Source: Erythrobasidium yunnanense (taxonomy: Eukaryota; Basidiomycota; Cystobasidiomycetes; Erythrobasidiales; Erythrobasidiaceae). From it: a stretch of DNA of 64,000 nucleotides. The stretch's first letter is position 1, and each line of letters starts with the position of its first letter. Shown here in pieces: positions 45,437 through 59,217 of this stretch. The notes beneath the pieces were generated by a model, which had not been told where the DNA came from, ran no database searches, and saw only the letters and a program-made list of their open reading frames with translations. Position numbers and translations under genes: made by a program. The stretch is taken from contig BCJC01000003.1 of NCBI GenBank assembly GCA_001600175.1, forward strand, positions 372,001 to 436,000. Direction: 5' to 3'.

Positions 45437-45729
45437 GGCGGTGGTCGTCGCTTCGGTATCGTTTAAAGAGTTGCAGCTTTGTGATGCGCGTGATTGTCAG
45501 GGGACCCTGATGAGATGCGCAACTGATCTAGCTCTGCAAAGTTAGATGGAGTAGACAGCGTTCGTCTCGTATGTGTCAGCTGCTAAGGAAGATTAGGGAA
45601 AGAAAGGAGCATTTGTAACTTCATTCCGACAACAAGCATTCGCGCCGATCTGGAACTAAAGATAGAGAAGCCCAGTTCGCTGCGACTCACTGACATATTT
45701 CGCTCGGACACACCCTTGAATCATCTTTA

Positions 45730-48700
45730 CTACTCCTTCTTTACGGCTTTAGGCTTTGCGGGTGCTTTGGCTTTAGCAGGCGCTTTAGCTGCGGCCGCTG
45801 CCTTTGTAGCTTTCGGCTTTTTGGCCTTGACGAGTTTATCTTTGATAGTATCTTCATCTTCTCCCTTCTTTGGCTTCTTCTCCTCATCATCAGCTTCTTC
45901 CACCTCCACCTCAAAAGCCTCTTCTAGATCCGGCTGCGCCGTATCACGAGCTACCCTCTTGGACGTAGCGATGTCGGTACCCTTATGGAACGGAATAGGA
46001 TGGTCTGTACTATTGTACTTGCGCGTGAAAGCCGTCTTTGTGGCAGGCTTGATCTGCTTGAGAATCGGGTCCGGCGTGTTTTCGCCTACGCCCAGCTCGA
46101 CTACAGCATCCCACTCTTCCTTCGTCAGGTAATACTCGTCCATTTCTCTGATTACGTCCTCAATGCCGTCGTTCCCGCGTTCAAGCAGAGGTTCCGTAAG
46201 TCTGCGAAGCAAAACTGGAATATACGACTGTCGAATTTCCCGCTTGTCGCCAGACACCTTGAGTCGCATGCGGATCTGGATGTCCGTGAGCAGTCTCTGA
46301 AGACGTCCTTGCGTCGAGTTCTTTCCGAACCAGCTAAGAGGGGAATTTCAGTGCGCACTTGGCGATGACGATTGAGATGACCTTACCCCGGGAATTGCTT
46401 GGTGGAGCCCATCGAATCACCGTTACCGCCGAAAGAGCCCTGTCCGTAAGTCCAGTAGGACGGCATGACAGTGGACATCATGCCGTGAACAGGCATGAGG
46501 GTCCAGTGCTGTTGTGTTCTACGAGCAGGTACACCTATCAGGATTTGCAGAATCGAGTAGTTCAACGTGCTCACCCATGAATCATCCGATCGATCATATC
46601 GCCGTCCGAGATACAGTCTGCAGCCTTCGATGTGATTTCCATCTTTTTGAAAGCAGCCTGTCTGCCGCCCATGCCCTGCGCTCTAGCGTACTTGTGTTTC
46701 AAGTAGTTCTCTTGCACGAAGAGAGGTAATAGGTCGAATTCGTGGAAATAGATCTCGAGCTTCTCATTCACGCGCGCTCCGCTTGTCTGAGACCATGCGT
46801 ACGGATTGAAAAGCTTCTCCATAAGTGTGAAGGGTGTCGAAAGCGCGTTCGAGTCGCGTTGGGAAGTGCTATGTAGGCAGCAAGTCAGTCGTGACTTCAG
46901 CTCGCTGGCTTGGAACGTACAGCCTCTTCGTCTCGTCGAAGGTGAGCGCTTCATTGCCGAGCTTCCACGTCGACAGTAAGTTGATAATCTGTCTGATGTC
47001 TGACTGTGTTCCCGATACGAGCTGATCAGCCACAGTCTTGTCGATCTTCATGTTTTCTCTGCAAGCGATGTTCAGCACTGCACAGGCAGGGAAGTACAAA
47101 GTACATACTTGAAAGCGATAGTCATCAATCTCGAGCGAATCATAGCAGCTTCCGGTCTTTTAAATTTGAGCTGGAATGTAGTCGCAAGGAGGGGCTTCAT
47201 CTTCTGTAAACCGGCATCGTTCGCAATGCAGATAATAGGAATTTTCGTCTTCTTGATCAATGCGTTGAGGGCACCGATACCGCCTCTGTCGCCTGCTGAG
47301 GTACCGTCGACTTCGTCCATGATTAGCACAGAACGATCGTGCGAATCAGCAGACTTGGTTTCCTGCTGTGGAAGCGACTAGTTTATCAGCTCGCATATGA
47401 GGACAAGAATTAGCCGGGCGTACTTTTCCAGCCAGGAAGCCATCCAGGACCATATTGTCTACACTACTCCTCAATTGGCTCTGCAAATGCCAAATGTCAG
47501 TACCGCGAGATTATATCCAGATGAACGATGGTCACTTCTAGCAGCTTCTTGCTTCTTGTATCACTCGCGTTCATCTCGATAACTTTATAGCCTTCCAGCT
47601 TCGCAACGAGATGAGCAGCAGTCGTCTTGCCGATTCCAGGTGGACCAGAAATAAGAAAGGCTCGGAAAGTCCCCCAGCCGTCTTTTCCGGGCTTCTTGAA
47701 TCCACCTGACAGGTTCTTGGGCCTGACCAATATCACAAAGCGAGAATTCGGCAAGTTGTCCCGAAGCTAAGCATAGAGCAGAGCGACGCACCATGCTTCT
47801 AGCCATAGTCGTAGCTTCTCGATTAGTCCAGGGTTACCACATAGTTCTTTAATGTTCTGAGGTGCGTATTTGACTGTCCATAAGGCTTCTTTGCTGAGTC
47901 TGGAAACCCACATCAGTGGTATTTCCAGCTGCATACTGCCAAATATATCGAACGTACTTGGGATCGATCTCTATCGCCTTAGCAGCTTGGCGAATCTTCT
48001 TTTCATCCTCCTTCTGCTTCTCCAGGTATTTCTTGTCTAGATCCTTAGCTCCTCTGCAAAGCAAGTTTAACAATTCAGGACCCTTATCTTACGTAGAGAA
48101 ACCTACCTCGTCTCGATAAGCTTCAGGAAACCATCTTCATCAAGTGTCCTGATCTTGTTCTTCTCGATCATCTTGAGCTTCGAAGGACCCGCATCGAGAC
48201 CCAACACGACATACGAAGTCTTGCTAGATACTGAAGTCGTGACTTTGCTGTTGAAAAAAGTAGGATAGCAACAGCATTAGCATTGTCTATGCACGCATAG
48301 TCTGATCACAATGCAAGCTTACGCGCCATATCGCTTCGCAAGGGTCGTTGCCTCATCTCGTCCAATAGTCTCCAGCTCTCCAGTGAAGACGATAGTCAGA
48401 CCGCCCAGGCAGTCTGGCGCCCCTTCGGGTATAGGTTTGGCGCCTAAAGGTTCGCACAGTCAGTACTCGCCATCCGCAAAGCAGCTAGACAAGAGTAGAT
48501 CTACCTGGATTGGAAGGTCCTGCACGCTCTTTGGGTTGCCATTTGAACTTCTTCGGTTCCTCTTCGCCGTCCTCGACCTTTGCCTTGCTCGTGCTAGCTT
48601 TCGGTTTCGATGAAGATGCGGGCGTAGAAGTAGATGCTTTCTTAGGTGCAGCTTTAGCAGCGGGAGCCTTCTTCTTGGGCTTGACATCCTCCTCTTCTTC

Positions 48701-49227
48701 GTCATCGAGGTCTCCCATGTCTTCGTCCTCATCATCGTCCGCTTGTTTCCCTTTGGCGTTATCATCGTTGTACTCATCATCTTCGTCAGACTCGATCTTT
48801 GTGCTCTTCTTTCTTGCGGCTGTCACGCTAGCTCCGCCTGTCGAGACGCGCTTCTTTGCGGGCTGCTTGACGTCCTCTTCTTCATCATCGCTGTCAGAAG
48901 GCGTATCATCGTGCTTTCTCTTGCCATTTGACGTCGTAGCTTTCGCCTTTGAAGCTGCTGGTTTGCCCTTGCTCGCTGATGCGGTCGAGCTCTTTGCCTT
49001 GCTCGCAGGCCTCACTGGAACGTCATCATCGGATTCGGACAGCGTAAGATCAACAGCTTCAGGTCTGTTTGAATAAAATGGTGTGAGTTGCGAGCCTTGA
49101 TTTTCGGTAACATTCTCCTTAGGGGCCTTACTTTGTTTTGCTAGGAGCCTGTAGATCGATAGATATTAGCATGAGTCCTAATCAGGCGCGCAAGTAGGTG
49201 ATGTACAGCAACCTTGCGAGCGCTCAT
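45730..49227 (-). CDS. RFC1: Replication factor C large subunit (RFC1)
   Basis: Largest subunit of the PCNA clamp loader. A first tiny exon (MSARK) from ATG 49227 splices through APSKTK into a Lys/Asp/Glu-rich N terminus (to about 48500). The BRCT domain follows ([40 protein letters not shown]). After [20 protein letters not shown] comes the AAA+ core: Walker [13 protein letters not shown] near 47640, NASDTRSKK, Walker [17 protein letters not shown] near 47300 and sensor 1 region [11 protein letters not shown]. The RFC1 C-terminal domain continues to a Lys/Ala/Pro-rich tail ending [12 protein letters not shown]. All ATPase motifs are intact. An N-terminally similar paralog lies directly upstream. 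Confidence 0.94.
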
Positions 49228-49541
49228 CGAAATCCAGTCAATACGGATTTGCAAAAAGGTCGGTAAGAAGGCAATAAACACGTTATGAGCGCGATAAAGT
49301 CAAGGGCCTGCCGCGGCTATAGTACGAGATCCGATTCCTCTGTGTAGAGCGGAGTTCTATGCACTAACTATCAAGCCGATCTAGCGTATTACTCTGGAAG
49401 CCGTATGCAGGCTCGTACTGCGACACCCCCTTTGAAGCCTCCGACAGTCCGCAAAGCAACGATTGGGGTATATCATCATGTTCATCTACACGCCTGGTGC
49501 CATGAGCGTTGCATCGATCCAGACTTTACACCATTAGCTGC

Positions 49542-50828
49542 CTATTCAGCCAAACTTATATACCAAGCATGGAGCCATTCTCTTAGCTTGGGCGCCAGTC
49601 CTGGTACACTGGAAAGCTCCTTGATAGTCTGTGGAGCATGCTGCAGTGTAAGCAGCTGCTCTTCGGTAAGCCTGTCCGCAGAAAGTGAATGGTTAGAACA
49701 TGGGAGCGTGCCGGGGCAACAAGCCAACAGCAACCGACTGAGTATGTGCTGCTATGGCTTCTGCAGCTTGGCGGAGCTGCGTCTCTTCAGCATGCCGTCT
49801 CTCCAGGTGCTTCAAGTATAAGCCCTTAGAGCCTCTGTCAGAGTGAGCGCGTGAGCTAGAGTCGATACGTAGATTGGTGGAGAATGCTTACCCTGATTTG
49901 ATAAGCTCCAGAAAGCCATCCTCATTTAATCGCTTGATGTTGCGTTTCTCCACCATCTTGAGCTTGGCGGGTCCGCCATCTATTCCCAGCACTACAAAGG
50001 ATGTATCGCTAGAGACGTGGGAAGGAACTTCCCTGAAAGTACGAAACACGGCTCTCTCAATCAGGAGGTCGCATCGAGATGGAGGTGACAAGCTCACGCT
50101 CCGTAGTGTCTGGCCAGGGAAATCGCGCTGGTCCTCTCGAGTGTTTCAAGTTCCCCTGTAAAGACTATTGTGAGACCTGCCAAGCAATTAGCTGGACCGT
50201 TAGGTATGAGCTTGCTGCCTGAATGAACAGACTCGGCTCGATCAGTCCAATCTGGTACTTGTCAGGCGCATCTGCCACTCTAGGGTCGTGTAACTCGCCT
50301 GCTGATGCTAGAGGTGGTCGGAACGCAGATATATCTTCTTCGCGTGTGGTCAGGCTCGCGCGGGGAGGAGGAATGACAGCGGAAGTGGACGCATCAGATC
50401 TTCCGGTAGCGTGGCTTCCTGATGATAAAGGTATCGTGTAACGCTATAAGGAAGCTCTTCAACAGTTGTGTTCTTGACAGGCCCTCACCAGTCAAGACGC
50501 GTCTCTTGGCAGGATAAGCACACTCATTTTGCTGCCTCTCTTCGACGCATTTGCGCTTTGATCCAGTCAAAGTACCTGGCGCTTGTGACGCTGCGAGCTG
50601 CACCTGCGTAGGGCGGCCGATCGCTTTCGAGCTGCATCTGCTGCCGCCGACTTCTTCTTCGACTTCATCGTCTAACCTTGATCCTGATTCAGAGCTGAGG
50701 GTACATCCAGAGTGCCAGATTGTCGAGTACAGAGAGGATACGCCGTCTTCAGCTGCCATCGCGCAGAGTTTGGGGATACCGGATCTCACTTCGCGGTCTG
50801 GTCTGTTCTGCTCTGGTTCTCCTGGCAT
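49542..50828 (-). CDS. RFC1-derived paralog with BRCT domain but no ATPase core
   Basis: Divergent tandem paralog of the N-terminal half of RFC1. Exons join in frame with GT/AG borders. The N terminus is low complexity (PGTLTGSKRKCVEERQQ), then SKLIPNGPANCLAGLTIVFT and GELETLERTSAISLARHYGA, the BRCT domain's first half. After an intron come TSFVVLGIDGGPAKLKMVEK and NIKRLNEDGFLELI, its second half. A helical link, LKHLERRHAEETQLRQAAE, matches RFC1. The final block HAPQTIKELSSVPGLAPKLR, EWLHAWYISLAE, stops at 49542, exactly where RFC1 would enter its Walker A domain. BRCT binding or competition with RFC1 is possible; clamp loading is not. The start is the first in-frame ATG (50828); an upstream exon is possible. 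Confidence 0.75.
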
Positions 50829-50990
50829 CAGCGCGCGACACACATGTCAGCGTAAAGACGGCCTGCACTGAGGTGGCCAATCAACCTTCATACTGATACG
50901 GAAGAATTGCAAGGTTCCGGCTTGAGCAAGAAAGCGGGCGCGTAGACACCCGGACAACGATCTGTCTGCTGCCCCCTCTGGCCTTGGACA

Positions 50991-52384
50991 ATGACTATCG
51001 CCATCAGCGATTCTATCAAGGGAGAAGCTATGCGCTTCCTGCTTCGCAAAGAGGAAACGCTTGTCACAGATGCTCGCGGTGACACCTTACCCTCAGTCAA
51101 GACGGTGCTCCCCTGCATCGTTCGTACAGCTTTTGAGATCATTACTGTGAGTAACTTATATATTCTTCTAGGGGAGGATCCGCCAGCTGTCCCACCCGTA
51201 CTGACATTGCGACGAATACGTGCAACCAGCCATGCTCGTTCATCCTTCAGCTGGGACATGCTCAACCTCTACTATCCTGCATACGTGAATTACGATGCTC
51301 ATAACATCCAATTCTTGGATACCTCAAGTCTGGCTGAAACAGAGGATGTGCATGGGCACATGCGCACCACGATCATCCACATCCTCGACCAAGTGAATGT
51401 CGAATTGACCCCATCCTCCCTAGTGGGTATTACAGCCTTTGTCAAGCAAGACCAAGATTGGGAGACGCCGGTCATCAGCTTCACAACAGAAGTACTCTCG
51501 AGCTTTGAAGCTGCTCTGAGATGCGCAGAAACGCCAAGTCTCAAGATCTGCCACTTCCTTCTGTACCTCTTTGCGCTAGCCTACCGCGCAATCGAACACT
51601 TACTCGGATACTATGTCAGTTCTCAGAAAAAGCAGTATTCTTCACCTTCATTGTCGACTGAGCGAAATGATCACGATAGGTACATGGGAGCGCTTCCAAA
51701 GAACCGCTCGAGCACAACCAGAAGCCCGTCGGTGCTGGTCGGTCATCCGAGGAAAAGGCTTTTGGATGCCTGCTCGAATTTGCGGACGGTACGAGCGTCG
51801 CAAGCTGCACGTGTATGATATACTCACGTTTAGACACAGGCCGCATCGCTAGCAAATTTGGTTGTTCGAGCTACAAAGTTCTTCCCGACGACTTGGCTAC
51901 AAACACTTTGTCACTCCTGCTATCAAGCATCGATACTCCATCTGCATACTTTCGCAATACCCCGCTGTTCCCGGCCGGATGCTGGTTGACATTGCGCAGC
52001 AGCACATATAACACTATGGTAGCGACTTCTGGTCAGAAGGAGGCCGTCCATGGACAGACGGCGCTTTCCTTCTCCGACTTCTTCGATGTCAATCCATCAA
52101 CGTTTGCAAACGAGCATGATCTCGTTGAGGTGAAGCCAGAACACGACCGTCATGCAAGGAGCCCTCCCCAGGAATCGTCTAGCAACACTGAGGTGTCAAT
52201 TCCCCTTCTATCTGTCTTTACGGAGCAAACAACCTCAGATTCAGCTCACAAACGTCCGGACACGCGCGCTGCCTTATATCCTTGCATCGTGGACAGGCCG
52301 ATTCGATGGAGTGAAGCGCAGTTGGAGGCTTCAGCCGCGCGTCGAGCCAAGAACAGCCATGCTGTGACAAGCTACTGTATGTAA
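50991..52384 (+). CDS. Two-exon gene of unknown function
   Basis: Not recognised. Exon 1 (50991-51614) and exon 2 (51680-52384) join in frame across a GTCAGT...GATAG intron to give 442 residues. Exon 1 starts MTIAISDSIKGEAMRFLLRK and has mixed alpha/beta character, with FEIITVSNLYILLGED, SSFSWDMLNLYYPAYVNYD and a hydrophobic helix ICHFLLYLFALAYRAIEHLL that could be buried or membrane-associated. Exon 2 has FGCLLEFADGTSVASCTCMI and a Ser/Glu/Pro-rich C terminus. It is transcribed divergently from the RFC1-like BRCT paralog, with about 160 bases between starts, so a shared promoter is likely. Confidence 0.6.
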
Positions 52385-52439
52385 ATGCTGTCTGTAGTAG
52401 CTATGCTCTCTAGTATGCCATCATCTTGCTACATTTACG

Positions 52440-55137
52440 CTAAGAAGTGGTCTTAACCTGCTTCTCGAGCTCGTCCAACGCTTTTGTTCCAGCTAGATGG
52501 ACTGTGAACCAAGACTCAGCCTCAGAGCAAGCATACAAGTCAACAATCCAATACTAACCAGCCTGCTTCCTCTCGGCATGTTTGGAGGCACCGTAGAAAA
52601 CGGCATCAATCAAGATGGCGCATTTCCACCTTGAGGAAAGCAGTCAGCGCCAAGCAAGCTTGTAACAGCAGTTCCTACTCACATGCCCTTATCCATGCTA
52701 TGCCATTCGAGCATTGCGAATCTCGCTTTCTCGTTCTCAGCAACAGCCAGAGCATGTGTCAAAAGCGGTACAATGCCCGTGCTTTCTCTACTCTTGTTCA
52801 ATAGATGGACTTTCTTCATCTTGTCGTTCACGGGGTTTCGCTCCTCGAATGACCAGATGAGCTTGTCGAGCACTTTCTCCTGCTTTGCCATAGATTCGGC
52901 AGCAGAGATAGCGTCTGCTTTCTTCGGTGCTTTCGCTTGCCCAACGAGCTGGAGTTGCCCATTCAAGACAGCGTAATAGGTGCCCGAAGAGAAGGATTTG
53001 GCGGATGTAACATAGTACACCGTGCTTTCGATCTCCTTTCCTGGTGTAGGGAAGGAGGAATAGAAACTGGCCGGGAAGGGACTAGAGATATTTGGTACAA
53101 GAGCTGCTTGCTTCTGCAGCAAAGCAGTCGTTGCGAACGCATCAAATGGCTTTACGAATGGCGTGCCTGCGTGACCATTTGGAGCTGCCGGAGCCGGGAA
53201 TGGGCTGGCAGGTGGAGCTACTGCCTTTGAGACGGTAGTGACCCCATGGCTTGCAGTCGGAGTGGCATTTGAGCCACTTGCCGCTGAAGGCGGGTTGGGC
53301 AATAGCTGTCAGAACGCGATATCAGTAGACTAACGGATAGACGAAGCCTTAGCGAACTCACATGTAAAGTATCGATAGCCTTGAAGGCAGCTCTTGCTTT
53401 CGCAAGCTTGCTATCCCCCGCAGCAGCTGATGCTTGGGTTATAGCAATGTTATCGATCTTGACCCTGAATATACACTTTGTAGGTGTAGACATAGAGTCA
53501 TCATAGCTAAGTTGCTTGGCCTTTCGACCATGGAACATAGGGTGACGTTCGAGAAAAGCAACTGGATCGCTTCTAGCTTGTTGTAAAGCTGCTAGATAGG
53601 GGAAATTTGCACTTGCGTTGGCTGACGGAATAGCTGACCCATTGGTAGTCGATACCGATGGTGTTGCAGCAGGTGTAGGCGGCGCGACTGCACTAGGCGT
53701 AGACGCAGTATCGCGCTTCAAGATAGATTTTCCAGGTGTTGCTGGAGTAGTGACTGCATTGGAAGTGGTGGGTATACTGTTCGCCGCTTGCTTGTTGGCA
53801 TGCTGAGCGGACGCAGGAGCGCTATCCCGTCTGGGATTTTTGGCCGCTATGCGGACCTTGGCAGAGCTATCGGATTGCCATCCGTTCGATGTCGTCTCTC
53901 GATCAGAAACTGCATCTGCAGGGACCTCCCAGCCCGATGCTAGCTTGACAGTAGCTCCGTGCCCTACGCTTGCGTTTGCAGCCGTGTTCGCGGCAGTGAC
54001 TTGGGTTTTGGTATTGTTGGTATTGTTGGTAGTAGGAACTGTGGGTTGACTTGCGCTCTTTGCTAGCTGTATCCTCTCGTGATTCGAAACCGAAGCTGGG
54101 GTGAGTGACATCTTCTCCTTACTCTTGCTCCGCTTGATAGCTGCTCCATCGTTCGACTTGGTCTTATGCATGCCTGCAGATGTTGATGAGCCGTCTTTGT
54201 GGTGTTGCGAACGTCCTCCAGACGAGCCGGGTCTCCTCTCATCTGGAAGCTGTGTATAGCCGTTCTTCTGCGTTTGTTGCGGTGGCGGCCGCGATTGGCT
54301 CGCAGCAACATCGCTGACTGGAACAAGAGTACCGTAGTTGGAGGCCGGTTCGCTGCTGATGCTCTTTGTCTCGCTTGAGCGGAAGAAGAAGGGTATGGGG
54401 ATGAAGCCGCAGAATCTGTATCGCTTGGTTGATACGCTCGGTGCAGGATATTGCGCCTCCGCAGGAGTATCATCAACTTCAGGAACCTGACCCAGATTTC
54501 GAGCGTGATATTCGTAGAGTTCGGTTACGTCTGGTAGAACTCTGTCGGCACTTGAAGGAAGAGCAGTTTGCATTCAAGCTTACATGGCTTGATCAGATCC
54601 TCTATCCACTTTGTGAGTATCTCAGTACCGTGTACTTCTGCGACCGCGCCAACGAACGCTTCAAAAGTATCTGCTCGGACTGCAAATCCACAATGTCAGC
54701 CCGGTCGCAAGCTAAATGGAGACAGCAAGGACTGTACCCTTAGTATCCTGCCGAAGCTTCTCATAGCCTTCTCCAAGCTCAAGAGCCTGCTCCATCTTGT
54801 ACATTGTTGCGAATTTAGCGAGCGTGTTGTTTTGGACAATGCGTTGGCGTATCGCGCTCAGATAGCTGACACGCAGAGTAGGATAGTTCTTGTACAGATA
54901 GTTTGCGACGATTGAATACCTGCCAACGGATTCAAGCAAGTATCAGCTGGATGTCATGACGAGGTCTTCGTTCTTCCAAGTACGTCGGATCATCGCGATG
55001 CCAGTAACGTACAGCAGGGCATCTCCCAAGAATTCAAGACCTTCATTTGTAGGATTCTCATAGTTCAGACGCCGTCGATGCTGAGCTGGGTACTTTGAGT
55101 TGTGAACGAATGCAGACTGCCAGACTTTCGGCGCCAT
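52440..55137 (-). CDS. RNase III enzyme with multiple dsRNA-binding modules
   Basis: Double-strand-specific endoribonuclease. The N-terminal RNase III domain has the signature NEGLEFLGDALL, then SIVANYLYKNYPTLRVSYLS and the second catalytic block ADTFEAFVGAVAEVHG, so both acidic pairs needed for Mg-dependent cleavage are present. A very long Ser/Ala/Thr/Pro-rich linker (about 54500-53650) follows. Three segments then look like dsRBDs: CIFRVKIDNIAITQASAAAG with KLAKARAAFKAIDTL; TYYAVLNGQLQLVGQAKAPK; and WHSMDKGMWKCAILIDAVFYGA followed by AERKQAAGTKALDELEKQV across the last intron. Stop at 52440. Intact catalysis argues against mitochondrial mL44. Roles could be rRNA/snoRNA processing (Rnt1-like) or Dicer-like silencing. 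The frame is open upstream of ATG 55137, so a 5' exon is likely. Confidence 0.82.
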
Positions 55138-55865
55138 CGTAGGCAGCGCGGGTGGATCATATTCGCCTAAGGGTATCTGCGTATACAGATCGCCTGAAGA
55201 AGCCAGAAGAATCTTCAGAATTCCCAGCTTGCGAACGCGGTCGATATCGTCACCGATTTACCTCCAAAAAGCATCAGCCCTTCGGATGGATAAGAACATC
55301 AGCCTTCTGGGCACCGTAGGCGCAAGAAAGAGTACTCACTGCTATCCTCCTTGCTTGCTTCGAGGTTCGTGTCCGGAAGAGCAAGAGCTGCAAGCAATAG
55401 TGGCAACGTATATACAACGCGGAATCGCAGGCCTCACATGCTAGACTCAGACAAATGCTCCACAGCCAGACAAACCCGCTGATGCGATCTCGGTTTCCTT
55501 ATACGCGTAGATCGACCAGACCGTTTCGATAATGCTGCCTAAGTCAGAACTGCTTCAGAACGCCAGGACGTAGGTCTATAACCCAGGTTCTTCTGTCGAC
55601 ATTCTGTTAGGCTATCCAGTGACTCTACAAGATGAGACTGCCTTGGCTGTCAGTCTCGACCTAATCTCGGTTACATGAACCTCGTTTTCCTAGCTGAATG
55701 CTCTACATCCATGATAACGTTGAGCAGACTGTGTCTACCTTCATGACTCCACACCTTTGCACTTCCGTTCAACGCTAGGCGGTGTCCTTTTACTCCTGAC
55801 CGCTGATCTGACCAGGCCTCTCTCCTCTCTTCCGTTAACGTCGACAAAGCCATAATTTCCCGACC
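55138..55865. other. Intergenic region, possibly including a 5' exon of the RNase III gene
   Basis: On the minus strand the frame before MAPKVWQ stays open and reads LASSGDLYTQIPLGEYDPP, with a CGCAAG acceptor near 55240. A further open piece, ALPDTNLEASKEDS, lies before a GTGAGT donor near 55340. I could not find a convincing initiator ATG for this extension. Nothing else is recognised. Confidence 0.35.
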
Positions 55866-56081
55866 ATGTCATCGAACTGCAACCACAAATGGAACTACAT
55901 ACCGGCGGACAGGACTAGCGGTCCATACTGGAAGTGCAAGAAACGTCACTGCGCTACAACAGTGTACAAACACCCATGCTGCTTCGTGAATTTCAGGGCA
56001 ATATCCACAAGTGGTCATGATGGGAAGCCTGCTGTCTTATACGAGTGCCCGTGCGACTGTGGCTACTCGTACGTGCATTGA
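55866..56081 (+). CDS. Small Cys-rich protein, 71 residues
   Basis: Not recognised. Single open frame starting MSSNCNHKWNYIPADRTSGP, with eight Cys residues including KCKKRHC, KHPCC and YECPCDCG, and ending YSYVH. No signal peptide. Its layout (W-rich start, CxxxxC block, G-K-x-x-x-LY-E-C-x-C-x-C end) is faintly like the WTRD zinc-ribbon proteins at 40.4-42.5 kb, which also place a Cys pair right after a basic segment ending YL. Alignment is too weak to call homology. The open frame and dense Cys content favour a real zinc-binding protein. Confidence 0.45.
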   Translation: MSSNCNHKWNYIPADRTSGPYWKCKKRHCATTVYKHPCCFVNFRAISTSGHDGKPAVLYECPCDCGYSYVH

Positions 56082-56359
56082 AGTAGTGAGCAGTCATCAG
56101 CTGGTTTCGAGCCTTGTATAACGTTTCTGTTTCTGTCTAGACACATAATCCGTATACATTCTAGCGCAATCGTCCTGTCTCAACATCCTAGTGTGCTACT
56201 GTTAGCTCCTTCCCAAGGCAATACGATTTGACCTGAAGTAGCTACTGTATTGCTGACCATTTTCAGGGAACATCACAGCTTACGGAGGGTACTAAACTGG
56301 GCAAATCATGGAAGTCCGAGCCCTTCCCAAAAACAGGCAGCGTGATCGTCTGAGTAGAG

Positions 56360-59066
<2,707 letters not shown>

Positions 59067-59217
59067 CTTCGGTCTTCGGTAGGGTTGTTGGTCTCAATGC
59101 TCTTCTCCAACCACAGCTATTGCGATGCTTGTGTATGAGTATGGGGCAGAAAGGCTGTTTCTCTTGGGCTCCGCAAGGTAGGAGGAAACATGTGACACCT
59201 GTCAAACCTCTCATTGC

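Noticed and set aside
48510-49076. 188-codon plus-strand frame rich in Ser and Phe
   Set aside because: It is the antisense of the Lys/Asp/Glu-rich RFC1 N terminus; hydrophobic runs arise from complementing charged codons.
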